The notes beneath the pieces are model-generated. The model had not been told where the DNA came from and ran no database searches. It worked only from the letters and a program-made list of their open reading frames with translations. Shown here one piece after another: positions 1 through 7,538 of a stretch of DNA of 64,000 bases (positions are counted from its first letter, which is position 1; every line of letters begins with the position of its first letter). This stretch comes from an uncultured Granulosicoccus sp. GTDB taxonomy: Bacteria; Pseudomonadota; Gammaproteobacteria; Granulosicoccales; Granulosicoccaceae. The stretch covers positions 1 through 64,000 of the forward strand of contig CALKLO010000015.1 of NCBI GenBank assembly GCA_937991945.1, in the 5' to 3' direction. A program made the position numbers and the translations under genes.

Positions 1-678
1 TCAGCGACTCTTGAAACGGTATCTACAAAAGAGATGCTGCGTATAGAGCAAGAATCCATAGAATGGATGCAGCAGAACACACCTAATATCGCAACGGTGC
101 CGTCAGGGCCTACCATTATGTTCTCGCATATTGGTATGAGAAATATCATTAGCATGCTGTCCGGTACGGGCATCGCACTAGTGCTTATTTCTCTGATCTT
201 AGTGGTTGCTCTGCGCTCAGTAAAATTTGGGGCCGTCAGTTTAATTCCTAATATTGCACCCGCGCTTATGGCCTTTGGTGTGTGGAGCATACTCGTCGGG
301 GAGGTCGGCTTAGCGGTATCAGTCGTTGTTGCCATGACGCTGGGCATCGTGGTCGATGACACCATTCACTTTCTCAGTAAGTACTTGAGAGCCCGTCGTG
401 AACGTGGCATGAACGCTGAAGATGCTATTCGCTACGCGTTCAATACAGTAGGTGTTGCATTGACCGTGACAACTGTTGTGTTGGTGGCAGGCTTCATGGT
501 TATTGCGCAATCTAACTTCCAAGTGAATTCGCAAATGGGGCTGTTGACAGCTATCACCATAGCGATTGCCCTGATTGTCGATTTTCTCTTCCTACCCGCA
601 CTATTGTTGTTGGTCGATGGGGATAAGAAACCAGAAGAACAAGCTGCTGCACCTGCGTCCGCGCCTCAGGGCGCATAG
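1..678 (+). CDS. RND/MMPL-family exporter, C-terminal part (cut by window start)
   Basis: The reading frame is open from base 1, so the gene begins upstream and only its last 225 residues are visible. They show the end of a periplasmic loop followed by about five hydrophobic helices. The segment DDTIHFLSKYLRARRERG is typical of the second transmembrane half of hydrophobe/amphiphile RND transporters of the MMPL type. The tail is a short cytoplasmic stretch rich in Ala, Glu and Pro. It lies 38 bases upstream of a LolA-like gene and an outer-membrane barrel gene on the same strand, which suggests an envelope lipid or hydrophobic-compound export operon. The family call is firm; the substrate is unknown. 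Confidence 0.85.
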   Translation, partial: SATLETVSTKEMLRIEQESIEWMQQNTPNIATVPSGPTIMFSHIGMRNIISMLSGTGIALVLISLILVVALRSVKFGAVSLIPNIAPALMAFGVWSILVGEVGLAVSVVVAMTLGIVVDDTIHFLSKYLRARRERGMNAEDAIRYAFNTVGVALTVTTVVLVAGFMVIAQSNFQVNSQMGLLTAITIAIALIVDFLFLPALLLLVDGDKKPEEQAAAPASAPQGA

Positions 679-716
679 GTGCAGGCTTCTACACAAATAC
701 TATTAAGGAGACCATT

Positions 717-1520
717 ATGAATATTCGTTCGGACAACATGCGACGTCAGTTGGCTGTACTCGTTGCAGGGGCATTGTTTGCCACTGTCTCAATGGCGCAA
801 ACACCTGAAGAGCGTGGGCTAGAAATAGCAACCGCAGTACAGGCGCAAGACGATGGTTTTGTTGACTCTGAGTCGGCTATGACCATGACCTTGATTAATC
901 GCTCGGGTAAGAAAAGCACACGGCGCATGCGCTCACGTGTGTTAGAAGTACAAAATGATGGTGACAAGAGTATGTCCATCTTTGACGAACCTGCCGATGT
1001 AAAAGGCACAGCCAGCTTGACGCATTCTCACGCGACAGATGCTGATGAGCAGTGGTTGTATTTGCCAGCGCTGAAGCGCGTCAAGCGTATTTCTTCAAAG
1101 AATAAGTCTGGGCCGTTTATGGGCAGTGAGTTTGCATTCGAAGATATCAGCTCGCAAGAAGTCGACAAATACACCTACCGTTATCTAGGTGATGATGAGT
1201 TTGAAGGTCGTGCGGTACACAAAATTGAAGCGATACCCGCGTACAAGCACTCAGGCTATACACGACTCATTAACTGGATTGATCAAGAGCGAATGGTGGC
1301 GGTTAAGGTTGAGTACTTCGATAGAAAAGACTCACCCCTTAAAACCCTAGAAATTGATGAGTACGAGCGTCACATGGATCAATTCTGGCGCGCAGGCCGT
1401 ATGCACATGCAAAATGAGCAAACGGGTAAAAGCACTATCCTTGAGTGGTCTGACTATAAATTTCAAACCGGACTCACTGACAAGGATTTTGATAGCAAGG
1501 CACTAAAGCGGGTCCGATAG
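717..1520 (+). CDS. LolA-like outer membrane lipoprotein-sorting protein
   Basis: The product has 267 residues, with an N-terminal signal peptide (hydrophobic stretch at about 11-26, likely cleavage after VSMA). AAGGAG lies 8 bases before the ATG. The body resembles the LolA-like proteins annotated as outer membrane lipoprotein-sorting protein, with the family's WLYLPALKRVKRI and GPFMGSEFAFEDI stretches. These periplasmic proteins have a half-barrel that can hold a lipid and often sit beside MMPL transporters, as here. The stop codon abuts the next gene's start, so the three genes are probably co-transcribed. It is not the housekeeping LolA; its cargo is unknown. Confidence 0.8.
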   Translation: MNIRSDNMRRQLAVLVAGALFATVSMAQTPEERGLEIATAVQAQDDGFVDSESAMTMTLINRSGKKSTRRMRSRVLEVQNDGDKSMSIFDEPADVKGTASLTHSHATDADEQWLYLPALKRVKRISSKNKSGPFMGSEFAFEDISSQEVDKYTYRYLGDDEFEGRAVHKIEAIPAYKHSGYTRLINWIDQERMVAVKVEYFDRKDSPLKTLEIDEYERHMDQFWRAGRMHMQNEQTGKSTILEWSDYKFQTGLTDKDFDSKALKRVR

Positions 1521-2716
1521 TGATGTGGATGCACGCCTTATCAGTGCCATTGGTGGTGCTCACGGCAATGGCTGTGAGCACCAGCGCTTACGCTGAAGTG
1601 GAGACCCGCGGTAACGTGGCTCTCCAGCTACAAGCATTTCCTAGCGATTCTCAGCACCAAGCCACCCAGGACAGTAACGTGTCCATGTCGACTGAGATTG
1701 AGCTGTACTCATCGGTAGGGGAGAACGGCTCATTCACAGCAACGCCGTTTATACGCATTGATCAAAACGATAGAGAGCGCAGTCGTATTGATATGCGCGA
1801 GTTTTTATACTCACACTACAGCGATGACTGGGAGCTCAACGTAGGCTTGGGCAAAGTGTTTTGGGGAGTCGCTGAATCCACTAACCTGGTTGATGTCATT
1901 AACCAAACAGACCTAGTCGAAAACGATGGGTCCTCAGCAAAGTTAGGCCAACCCATGGTTAACTTGCTGCTATTAAAAGACTGGGGCGATATCGATTTGT
2001 ATGTGCTGCCTGGGTTTCGTGAGCGCTCTTTCCCAGGCATTGGAGGAAGACCCAGACCCGCAGTAGTCATTGATACAGACAACGCCCTGTTCGAGTCCGG
2101 TGAGCGTGAGAAGCATATTGATGTTGCTGCACGCGTTAGCACGGCCTTTGACGAATGGGATGTCGGCGCACATGTGTTCCACGGTACCTCTCGCGACCCA
2201 TTGTTTCGTTTTAACCCGGCGAGTAGCTCGGTGGTTCCTTTCTACTATCAGCACACGCAAGTGGGTGTTGATGTCCAAGCCACGTTGGAAAGCTGGTTAC
2301 TCAAAACCGAACTGGTCTATCGTACGGGTGATGAAATTGAAGATCACGCTGCATTAGTGTCAGGCTTTGAATACAGCTTTTACGACATTCGCGAATCGGG
2401 CGCTGACCTAGGCATCGTCACTGAGTGGATGTACGACGAGCGGGGCGAGGAGTCTAACCAAGCGTTCCAGAATGACGTATTAATTGGCCTACGACTAGCC
2501 CTGAACGACGAACAATCGCTAGAGGGATTACTCGGAGTCATTACCGATCTAGACGAGGGTGGTCAATTAATTACACTGGAAGGAAGCCGACGCTTTGGCA
2601 GTAGTATCAAGGCCCGTGTACAGATGACCATTTTTCAAAGCGTAGAGAATGACTCTGCATTCTCTGGATTTGATGATGAGGACAACTTGCAGGTAGAGCT
2701 GTCGTACTTTTTCTAG
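1520..2716 (+). CDS. Predicted outer-membrane beta-barrel protein (DUF1302-like)
   Basis: This is a 398-residue protein if read from the GTG overlapping the upstream stop, or 397 from the ATG at 1523, which I prefer. It has a signal peptide ending near SAYA and then alternating polar/hydrophobic segments typical of beta strands. The last residues, ELSYFF, end in phenylalanine, the classical C-terminal signature of outer-membrane barrels. It is the third gene after an RND/MMPL exporter and a LolA-like protein, so it may complete a trans-envelope route. Assignment to a numbered family is by general appearance only. No binding or catalytic motif is visible. Confidence 0.65.
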   Translation: MMWMHALSVPLVVLTAMAVSTSAYAEVETRGNVALQLQAFPSDSQHQATQDSNVSMSTEIELYSSVGENGSFTATPFIRIDQNDRERSRIDMREFLYSHYSDDWELNVGLGKVFWGVAESTNLVDVINQTDLVENDGSSAKLGQPMVNLLLLKDWGDIDLYVLPGFRERSFPGIGGRPRPAVVIDTDNALFESGEREKHIDVAARVSTAFDEWDVGAHVFHGTSRDPLFRFNPASSSVVPFYYQHTQVGVDVQATLESWLLKTELVYRTGDEIEDHAALVSGFEYSFYDIRESGADLGIVTEWMYDERGEESNQAFQNDVLIGLRLALNDEQSLEGLLGVITDLDEGGQLITLEGSRRFGSSIKARVQMTIFQSVENDSAFSGFDDEDNLQVELSYFF

Positions 2717-2829
2717 TGGGTTTAAGTCTACTGGAGAAATATTGTAGAGGCGATAGGGAGCAATATTAACCGGCGGTATATTCGCTCAATCTGAACTGAG
2801 TTTCTACCAAAATATGAAATTGTATAGAT

Positions 2830-5373
2830 TTAGGTTAACGTCAATATAGCTTCTAAATCGTATGGTTTTTCAAGAGTTATACAGTTATCAATTAGATTAA
2901 ATGGTGGATTAGACAGCTCAGAAATTCGCCCCGATGTCACAATGATTTGTTCTGCTAAGTGTTCGCGAAAACAGAGTGTTGCTAACTCCCAACCCGTCTG
3001 CCCGGCACCTAAATGTATATCGGTAAAAAGCAATGAGAAGGGGGAGCCGTCTATCAGAAGGCGACGGGCCTCTTCATAACTATCAGCTTGTGTTACTTCA
3101 AAACCAGCTGTTTGGAGTATCTTCACTGCATTGTCTAAAGTGCTAACGTCATTTTCAACCACCAATACAGATCTTTTAATTGCTGTCCATTTCTTCGGTT
3201 TGACTGCTAGTTCTGGTGTGATTTCGTTTGAATGTTGCAAAGACAAAGTGACCGTTGTTCCAACACCGACAGCACTATCGATTTGCATGTCTCCACCAGA
3301 CTGTTTAATAAAACCGTATACAATGCTTAAACCTAGGCCTGTGCCGCTACTGCCTCTGCGTGTGGAATAAAACGGCTCTACGGCCCGAATAACTGTCTCT
3401 GTATTCATCCCGCAGCCGTTGTCTTTCACATGAATAAGTAATAAATCATTGACTGACTGTTCGATGATTACACTTATTTCCCCGTTTCCCTCTATAGCAT
3501 GTGCGCTGTTCATACACAGATTCAACAAAGAGCTCTCTAGTTGCAACGGATCAATATACGTGATGAGGCGTTCATTGCTATTAACGATAGTTAACTCAAT
3601 TCGATTTCCAAGACTGAGCGAAATTAGTTCACTGACGCCATTTACTAAATCGTTTACTTCAACATGTTTAGGATTTAATCTCTGTTTTTTTGCAAATGCG
3701 AGCAGGCGATGGGTTAATGAGTTTCCCATGTCGACGGCATCCTCGATTCTTTCAACTGCAAGACGATGCTCTGACTCATTATGTCGCCGTGAAAGCACGG
3801 AGGGCAATGTCGCTTTGACAGCGCTGAGAACGTTATTAACATCATGCGCTACCTCACCTGTCAGCTGTCCAAGGCTTTCCAGCCGTTGAAAATGCTGCAA
3901 TCGCTCTTCCACACGACGTCGCTCAGTAGTATCAGAAAATAGCCATACTGAGCCACCATCAGGCAATGTGCTGATGCGTATTTCAAGGACATGACCTAAG
4001 GAGTTTTGAAGCTCCTTATAGTTTGAATTATGAATATTTCGATGTGAGTTTACTAATTCTGTGGTTACGGCGTTAACCTTGTTAGACAAATTACATCCAA
4101 TGGTTGCCTCTGATTCATTTCCAAAATGGGCAAGCAATTGATTTAACCTAGGGTTGAAGGCAAGCAATTCTCCGTCTGTGTTTGTTATAGCCACACCGTC
4201 GGTGATGTTGTTGAATGTGGACTCTAACAGAGCAGTTTTTTGGATGAGTTCTGTATGTAATATGTTGTGTTCTATTGCGTTTGCATGAAACACATTAAAT
4301 GCGCTTTGAAGTGCACCTAATTCGTCATTCCGACCTATTTCATCAGAGAGACTAATGGTCAAGTCCCCATCTGCCAAGCCGCTCATTGTGTTTGTGATTT
4401 TATTCAAACGCCTAATGACGGAACCTGAAATATAAAATGCAGAGACCAACGACAGTACAATGCTCCCAATTCCAAATAGGGCTACAAGAATTTTCGCATC
4501 TTGAATATTGGCGGTAGTCTCTGTTCGGCGCCGTGCAATCTCAGATTCTGATTTTTCAATAAGGCTGAGTATCTGAAAATTAAGATCATTGGCCTTAGCA
4601 CTAATGTTGCTTAGCAATCTGCGGGCAGAGACGTTGTGTTGCAATACTTTAAACCGTAACTTAAAGAGGCCCTGAGGCCCTTGTGCCAGTGAGTAGGCTT
4701 CGTTAACAGTACTCCAGATAAGTGCCGGACTATTTTTATAGATCGCTGTTGATGTCGATTCTAAGAAGCTTCGCTGGTATTCTCCAAGACTAAGAAGGCT
4801 GCTTGCATTAGATGCTGTTACTAGTATGTGTACAGCTAATTGTGCTTGACGAGCAGCATCTATCTGCTCTTCAGGTAAATTATCAGCTATAACGTTTACG
4901 AGCCTTTTATCCATCATAGATAGCTGTGCAAGGTGCACGCGAGTGTTGTCATCGTGGTCTGATAACACCCTGGATTGATCTATAAGTGCCTCTATTAACT
5001 CGCGCATTTCAGCAAGTGTTGAATGTATATTGGACGAGTAATCTATACCTGCATCTATAGTTACCTCTTGTAGTTTCCACGATTCGATCGTCTTATCAAT
5101 TGAGCTCAGTAGTTTGTTGCCTTCAGATTGCACCAAATACGAAGAGCTTTGATTAAGCAGGTAGGGTGCTGCGGTTGTAAATAGCGCACTTTGCTTAGTT
5201 AACTCATGTGATCGATTGACTTCATACAAAGTCGTATTATGGAGTTCTTCAAGTATTGTATTTGAGCGTGATAACCAATACCAAGATGATATTCCGATAA
5301 TAAGCGTTGAAAATGCTAGCGCCGCAACAGCAAGTAAAAGGCGAAACTTGATAGTGAATGAATGTAGCGACAT
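2830..5373 (-). CDS. Hybrid sensor histidine kinase (periplasmic sensor-HAMP-PAS-HK-REC)
   Basis: The 847-residue protein has a first membrane helix at about 11-33, a long, largely helical periplasmic region to about 290, and a second helix at about 294-316. HAMP (about 317-370) and PAS (about 385-485) domains follow. The phosphoacceptor is H510 in VAHDVNN, the HDxNN subtype. N (about 618-627), G1 DNGCGM (651-656) and G2 GTGLGLS (677-683) boxes are present. A receiver domain runs from about 735 to 847 with D785 and K836. There is no HPt domain, unlike TorS. It lies 17 bases downstream of its partner response regulator, and the pair diverges from an AfuABC-like importer. Sensing a sugar phosphate in the periplasm is an inference from that neighbourhood. 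Confidence 0.9.
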   Translation of the reverse strand: MSLHSFTIKFRLLLAVAALAFSTLIIGISSWYWLSRSNTILEELHNTTLYEVNRSHELTKQSALFTTAAPYLLNQSSSYLVQSEGNKLLSSIDKTIESWKLQEVTIDAGIDYSSNIHSTLAEMRELIEALIDQSRVLSDHDDNTRVHLAQLSMMDKRLVNVIADNLPEEQIDAARQAQLAVHILVTASNASSLLSLGEYQRSFLESTSTAIYKNSPALIWSTVNEAYSLAQGPQGLFKLRFKVLQHNVSARRLLSNISAKANDLNFQILSLIEKSESEIARRRTETTANIQDAKILVALFGIGSIVLSLVSAFYISGSVIRRLNKITNTMSGLADGDLTISLSDEIGRNDELGALQSAFNVFHANAIEHNILHTELIQKTALLESTFNNITDGVAITNTDGELLAFNPRLNQLLAHFGNESEATIGCNLSNKVNAVTTELVNSHRNIHNSNYKELQNSLGHVLEIRISTLPDGGSVWLFSDTTERRRVEERLQHFQRLESLGQLTGEVAHDVNNVLSAVKATLPSVLSRRHNESEHRLAVERIEDAVDMGNSLTHRLLAFAKKQRLNPKHVEVNDLVNGVSELISLSLGNRIELTIVNSNERLITYIDPLQLESSLLNLCMNSAHAIEGNGEISVIIEQSVNDLLLIHVKDNGCGMNTETVIRAVEPFYSTRRGSSGTGLGLSIVYGFIKQSGGDMQIDSAVGVGTTVTLSLQHSNEITPELAVKPKKWTAIKRSVLVVENDVSTLDNAVKILQTAGFEVTQADSYEEARRLLIDGSPFSLLFTDIHLGAGQTGWELATLCFREHLAEQIIVTSGRISELSNPPFNLIDNCITLEKPYDLEAILTLT

Positions 5374-5390
5374 TTCGTTAGAAGCAAAAA

Positions 5391-6122
5391 CTATATTTTT
5401 GCGATAAGTGGCGATAGCACAAAGATATACCCTTTGCCTCGGCGAGTCTGTATGTGAATTGGTTTTGACGGTGCGACTTCTATTTTGCCTCTAAGCCGCA
5501 ATATCATCACATCAACTGTTCGGTCGACATACTGCAAAAGATCACTTCCGAGGTGGGTTAGTAATTCTGTTCGATCAATAACACGATCATGATGAGTGAC
5601 GAGATATTCCAGTAACCTGAACTCTGCATTGGTGAGTGATATTTCTCTCTCTTGCTTATCAAGTAAAAGCCTTTGTTCGAAATTTACTGTAAAATTTCCA
5701 AAGCGAATTGTTTGAATGTTTTCAACAGTGGCGTTGGATTTTGCTTGAGTAACTTGATTTCGGCGCTGAAGAGCGCGAATGCGAGCAATCAATTCCCGAG
5801 GATTGAACGGTTTAGAAACGAAGTCGTCTGCACCAGACTCTAGTCCTATTGCTTTATCTATTTCATCGCCTACGCCGCTTAACATAATGACTGGCGTTTG
5901 ATTAGTTTGATATATTTCTCGCGCTATATCTAAGCCGCTTTCATTGACTAATCGAAGATCGATTAGATAAAGATCAAAATTCGGACCTCGATGGTTATGA
6001 AGTTCATCACGGTTAGAAAACGTGTGTGGCTCGTATCCATGCTCGCGTAACAAACTCGCTAATGCCGTGCGAACTAACGGATCATCATCGATAACAGCAA
6101 TGTGTTGTACGTTGGTAGACAC
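5391..6122 (-). CDS. OmpR-family response regulator
   Basis: The 243-residue regulator has a receiver domain at 1-115 (acidic pocket IDDD, phosphoacceptor D55 in LYLIDLRL, K104 in SKPF) and a winged-helix DNA-binding domain at about 140-238 ending in TRRGKGYIF. It resembles TorR/OmpR-type regulators. The start is GTG at 6122; an in-frame stop lies six codons upstream and no ATG is available, so GTG is effectively forced. It is the first gene of a two-gene operon with the hybrid kinase downstream. The 310-base divergent region it shares with the afuA-like gene is the obvious place for its binding sites. Confidence 0.92.
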   Translation of the reverse strand: MSTNVQHIAVIDDDPLVRTALASLLREHGYEPHTFSNRDELHNHRGPNFDLYLIDLRLVNESGLDIAREIYQTNQTPVIMLSGVGDEIDKAIGLESGADDFVSKPFNPRELIARIRALQRRNQVTQAKSNATVENIQTIRFGNFTVNFEQRLLLDKQEREISLTNAEFRLLEYLVTHHDRVIDRTELLTHLGSDLLQYVDRTVDVMILRLRGKIEVAPSKPIHIQTRRGKGYIFVLSPLIAKI

Positions 6123-6432
6123 TGGAGTAAATCCACATTAGAAATGGACGGGAGACCCGTTTGATATTGACAGTATCGCAGATGCCTTGTTGATACCAAA
6201 GCTAAATCAAGGAATGAGATGTGAACACACCGTTCATTGTCGTTATCGAATAAATAAAATTGTAATATTTGTAACAAATAAAATATAACGAGTGAAATAC
6301 GGAGAATTTTGTTAAAAACGAAATATTTCTGTCATTCTGTAAATGGCTATCGACAACATCGGTGACTCATAATTTCTCTGGTGCATTGAACACACACCAA
6401 CAATGCATACAACAATAATTCTGGAGGAATAT
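6123..6432. promoter_or_regulatory. Divergent control region between the two-component system and the AfuABC-like operon
   Basis: This 310-base, AT-rich stretch has no credible gene. It contains a perfect 15-base palindrome at 6266-6280 and two adjacent 8-base near-repeats TTCTGTCA/TTCTGTAA at 6327-6342. A strong ribosome binding site CTGGAGGAA lies at 6421-6429 before the ATG at 6433. I could not place a convincing sigma-70 promoter by eye. Because the regulator and importer genes diverge from here, it probably holds both promoters and the regulator's sites. Confidence 0.55.
6266..6280. promoter_or_regulatory. Perfect 15-base palindrome TATTTGT-A-ACAAATA
   Basis: The sequence TATTTGTAACAAATA is a perfect 7-1-7 inverted repeat inside the divergent control region. 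This form suits a dimeric regulator. The region is AT-rich, so chance is not excluded, and OmpR-type regulators usually prefer direct repeats. Confidence 0.35.
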
Positions 6433-7458
6433 ATGAAAAAACGTACAGCACTTGGAATCACTCTGTTTGGGTTAGCAGTTCACAGTCAGGCGGTATTTGC
6501 TGCCGAGGAACTGAATGTTGTTTGTAGCGCTGAACAGTCATGGTGCGATCTTATGGTTGCAGGTTTTGAAGAGCAAACTGGCGTCGAAGTAGCCATGGTG
6601 CGAAAGAGTACTGGAGAGGCGTTGGCGCAAGTTAGAGCGGAATCGAAAAATCCTAAAATTGATGTGTGGTGGGGTGGTACAGGTGATCCGCATCTTATTG
6701 CTGCTTCGGAAGGTTTAACCCAAGCTTCAGGTGTGGATACAACTGATCTACTGGGCTGGTCTGTGAATCTGTCCAACATCTCTGATGGAAAAACAGTAGG
6801 GATATATGCCGGAGCGCTGGGTCTTGCGTATAACAGCGAGCTGCTTTCGGAGAAAAATATGAAAGCCCCGGCCTGTTGGAAAGATTTGGTTGACGTTCAA
6901 TATGCTGGGGAGATTCAAGTTGCAAACCCAAATAGCTCGGGTACCGCTTATACGGAGCTCGCTACGTTTGTACAATTGTTTGGTGAAGATGAAGCCTTTT
7001 CCCTACTGGCTGATATAGGCAAAAATGTTAATCAATATACTAAATCTGGTTCTGCTCCTAGTAAAGCTGCGGGTCGTGGTGAGACTGCTATCTCAATAGG
7101 TTTCATGCACGACATGGTGAAGCTGGCGTCGAGCGGTTTCCCATTAGTGATTGTCGCCCCGTGTGAGGGTACTGGTTATGAAGTTGGTGCTGTAAGCATT
7201 ATCGACAAAGCAAAAAACTTGGAGTCAGCCAAGAAGTGGGTACAGTATTCATTAGACCCTGCCACACAGTCACGTTCGGTAGAGGTAGGAGCGTATCAAG
7301 TTCCTTCAAACAGTAAGTCGACAGTTGCACCGGAGTCTCCTGATCTCGCTACGATCAAACTGATTGATTATGATTTTGCGACTTACGGCTCTACAGATAC
7401 GCGCGAACGCTTACTGAGTAGGTGGGATGCAGACGTAAAGAACGCACCTAAGAACTAG
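6433..7458 (+). CDS. afuA: AfuA-like periplasmic substrate-binding protein (probable sugar-phosphate binder)
   Basis: I place the start at the ATG at 6433, 3 bases after GGAGGAAT, rather than an upstream in-frame ATG at 6403, because translation from 6433 begins exactly at a signal peptide (MKKRTALG to VFA/AEEL). The 341-residue product is a Fe(III)/spermidine-type binding protein. Diagnostic stretches are RKSTGEAL, WWGGTGD, NPNSSGTAY and, in the C-terminal lobe, FMHD (H226, D227) and CEGTGYE (E250). As I recall, AfuA of Actinobacillus uses H205, D206 and E229 to hold hexose phosphates; the 24-residue His-to-Glu spacing is the same here. Gly/Ser/Thr-rich loops could hold phosphate. It is followed by a hairpin and then a fused permease, ATPase and HAD phosphatase. 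Iron binding is less likely, as the usual paired tyrosines are not evident. Confidence 0.8.
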   Translation: MKKRTALGITLFGLAVHSQAVFAAEELNVVCSAEQSWCDLMVAGFEEQTGVEVAMVRKSTGEALAQVRAESKNPKIDVWWGGTGDPHLIAASEGLTQASGVDTTDLLGWSVNLSNISDGKTVGIYAGALGLAYNSELLSEKNMKAPACWKDLVDVQYAGEIQVANPNSSGTAYTELATFVQLFGEDEAFSLLADIGKNVNQYTKSGSAPSKAAGRGETAISIGFMHDMVKLASSGFPLVIVAPCEGTGYEVGAVSIIDKAKNLESAKKWVQYSLDPATQSRSVEVGAYQVPSNSKSTVAPESPDLATIKLIDYDFATYGSTDTRERLLSRWDADVKNAPKN

Positions 7459-7470
7459 TCCTTGTCGTTT

Positions 7471-7500
7471 TATGGCACTGTGCTTTCGCACGGTGCCATA
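7471..7500 (+). terminator. Intergenic hairpin after the afuA-like gene
   Basis: TATGGCACTGTGC and GCACGGTGCCATA form a 13-base-pair stem (one G-U pair) with a TTTC loop. It starts 13 bases after the binding-protein stop and lies before the permease gene. No T-run follows, so it is more likely a 3'-end stabilising or processing element than a full terminator. Confidence 0.7.
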
Positions 7501-7538
7501 GGGTCGTTTGCCTCAACTGTTGCACTTGTCGGACTATC

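Noticed and set aside
3449-3889. 146-codon open frame antisense to the hybrid kinase
   Set aside because: It covers the conserved histidine-kinase core on the other strand; no sign of a separate gene.
6403-6432. Upstream ATG for the afuA-like gene
   Set aside because: The ATG at 6433 has the ribosome site and begins the signal peptide; the ten extra residues would spoil it.
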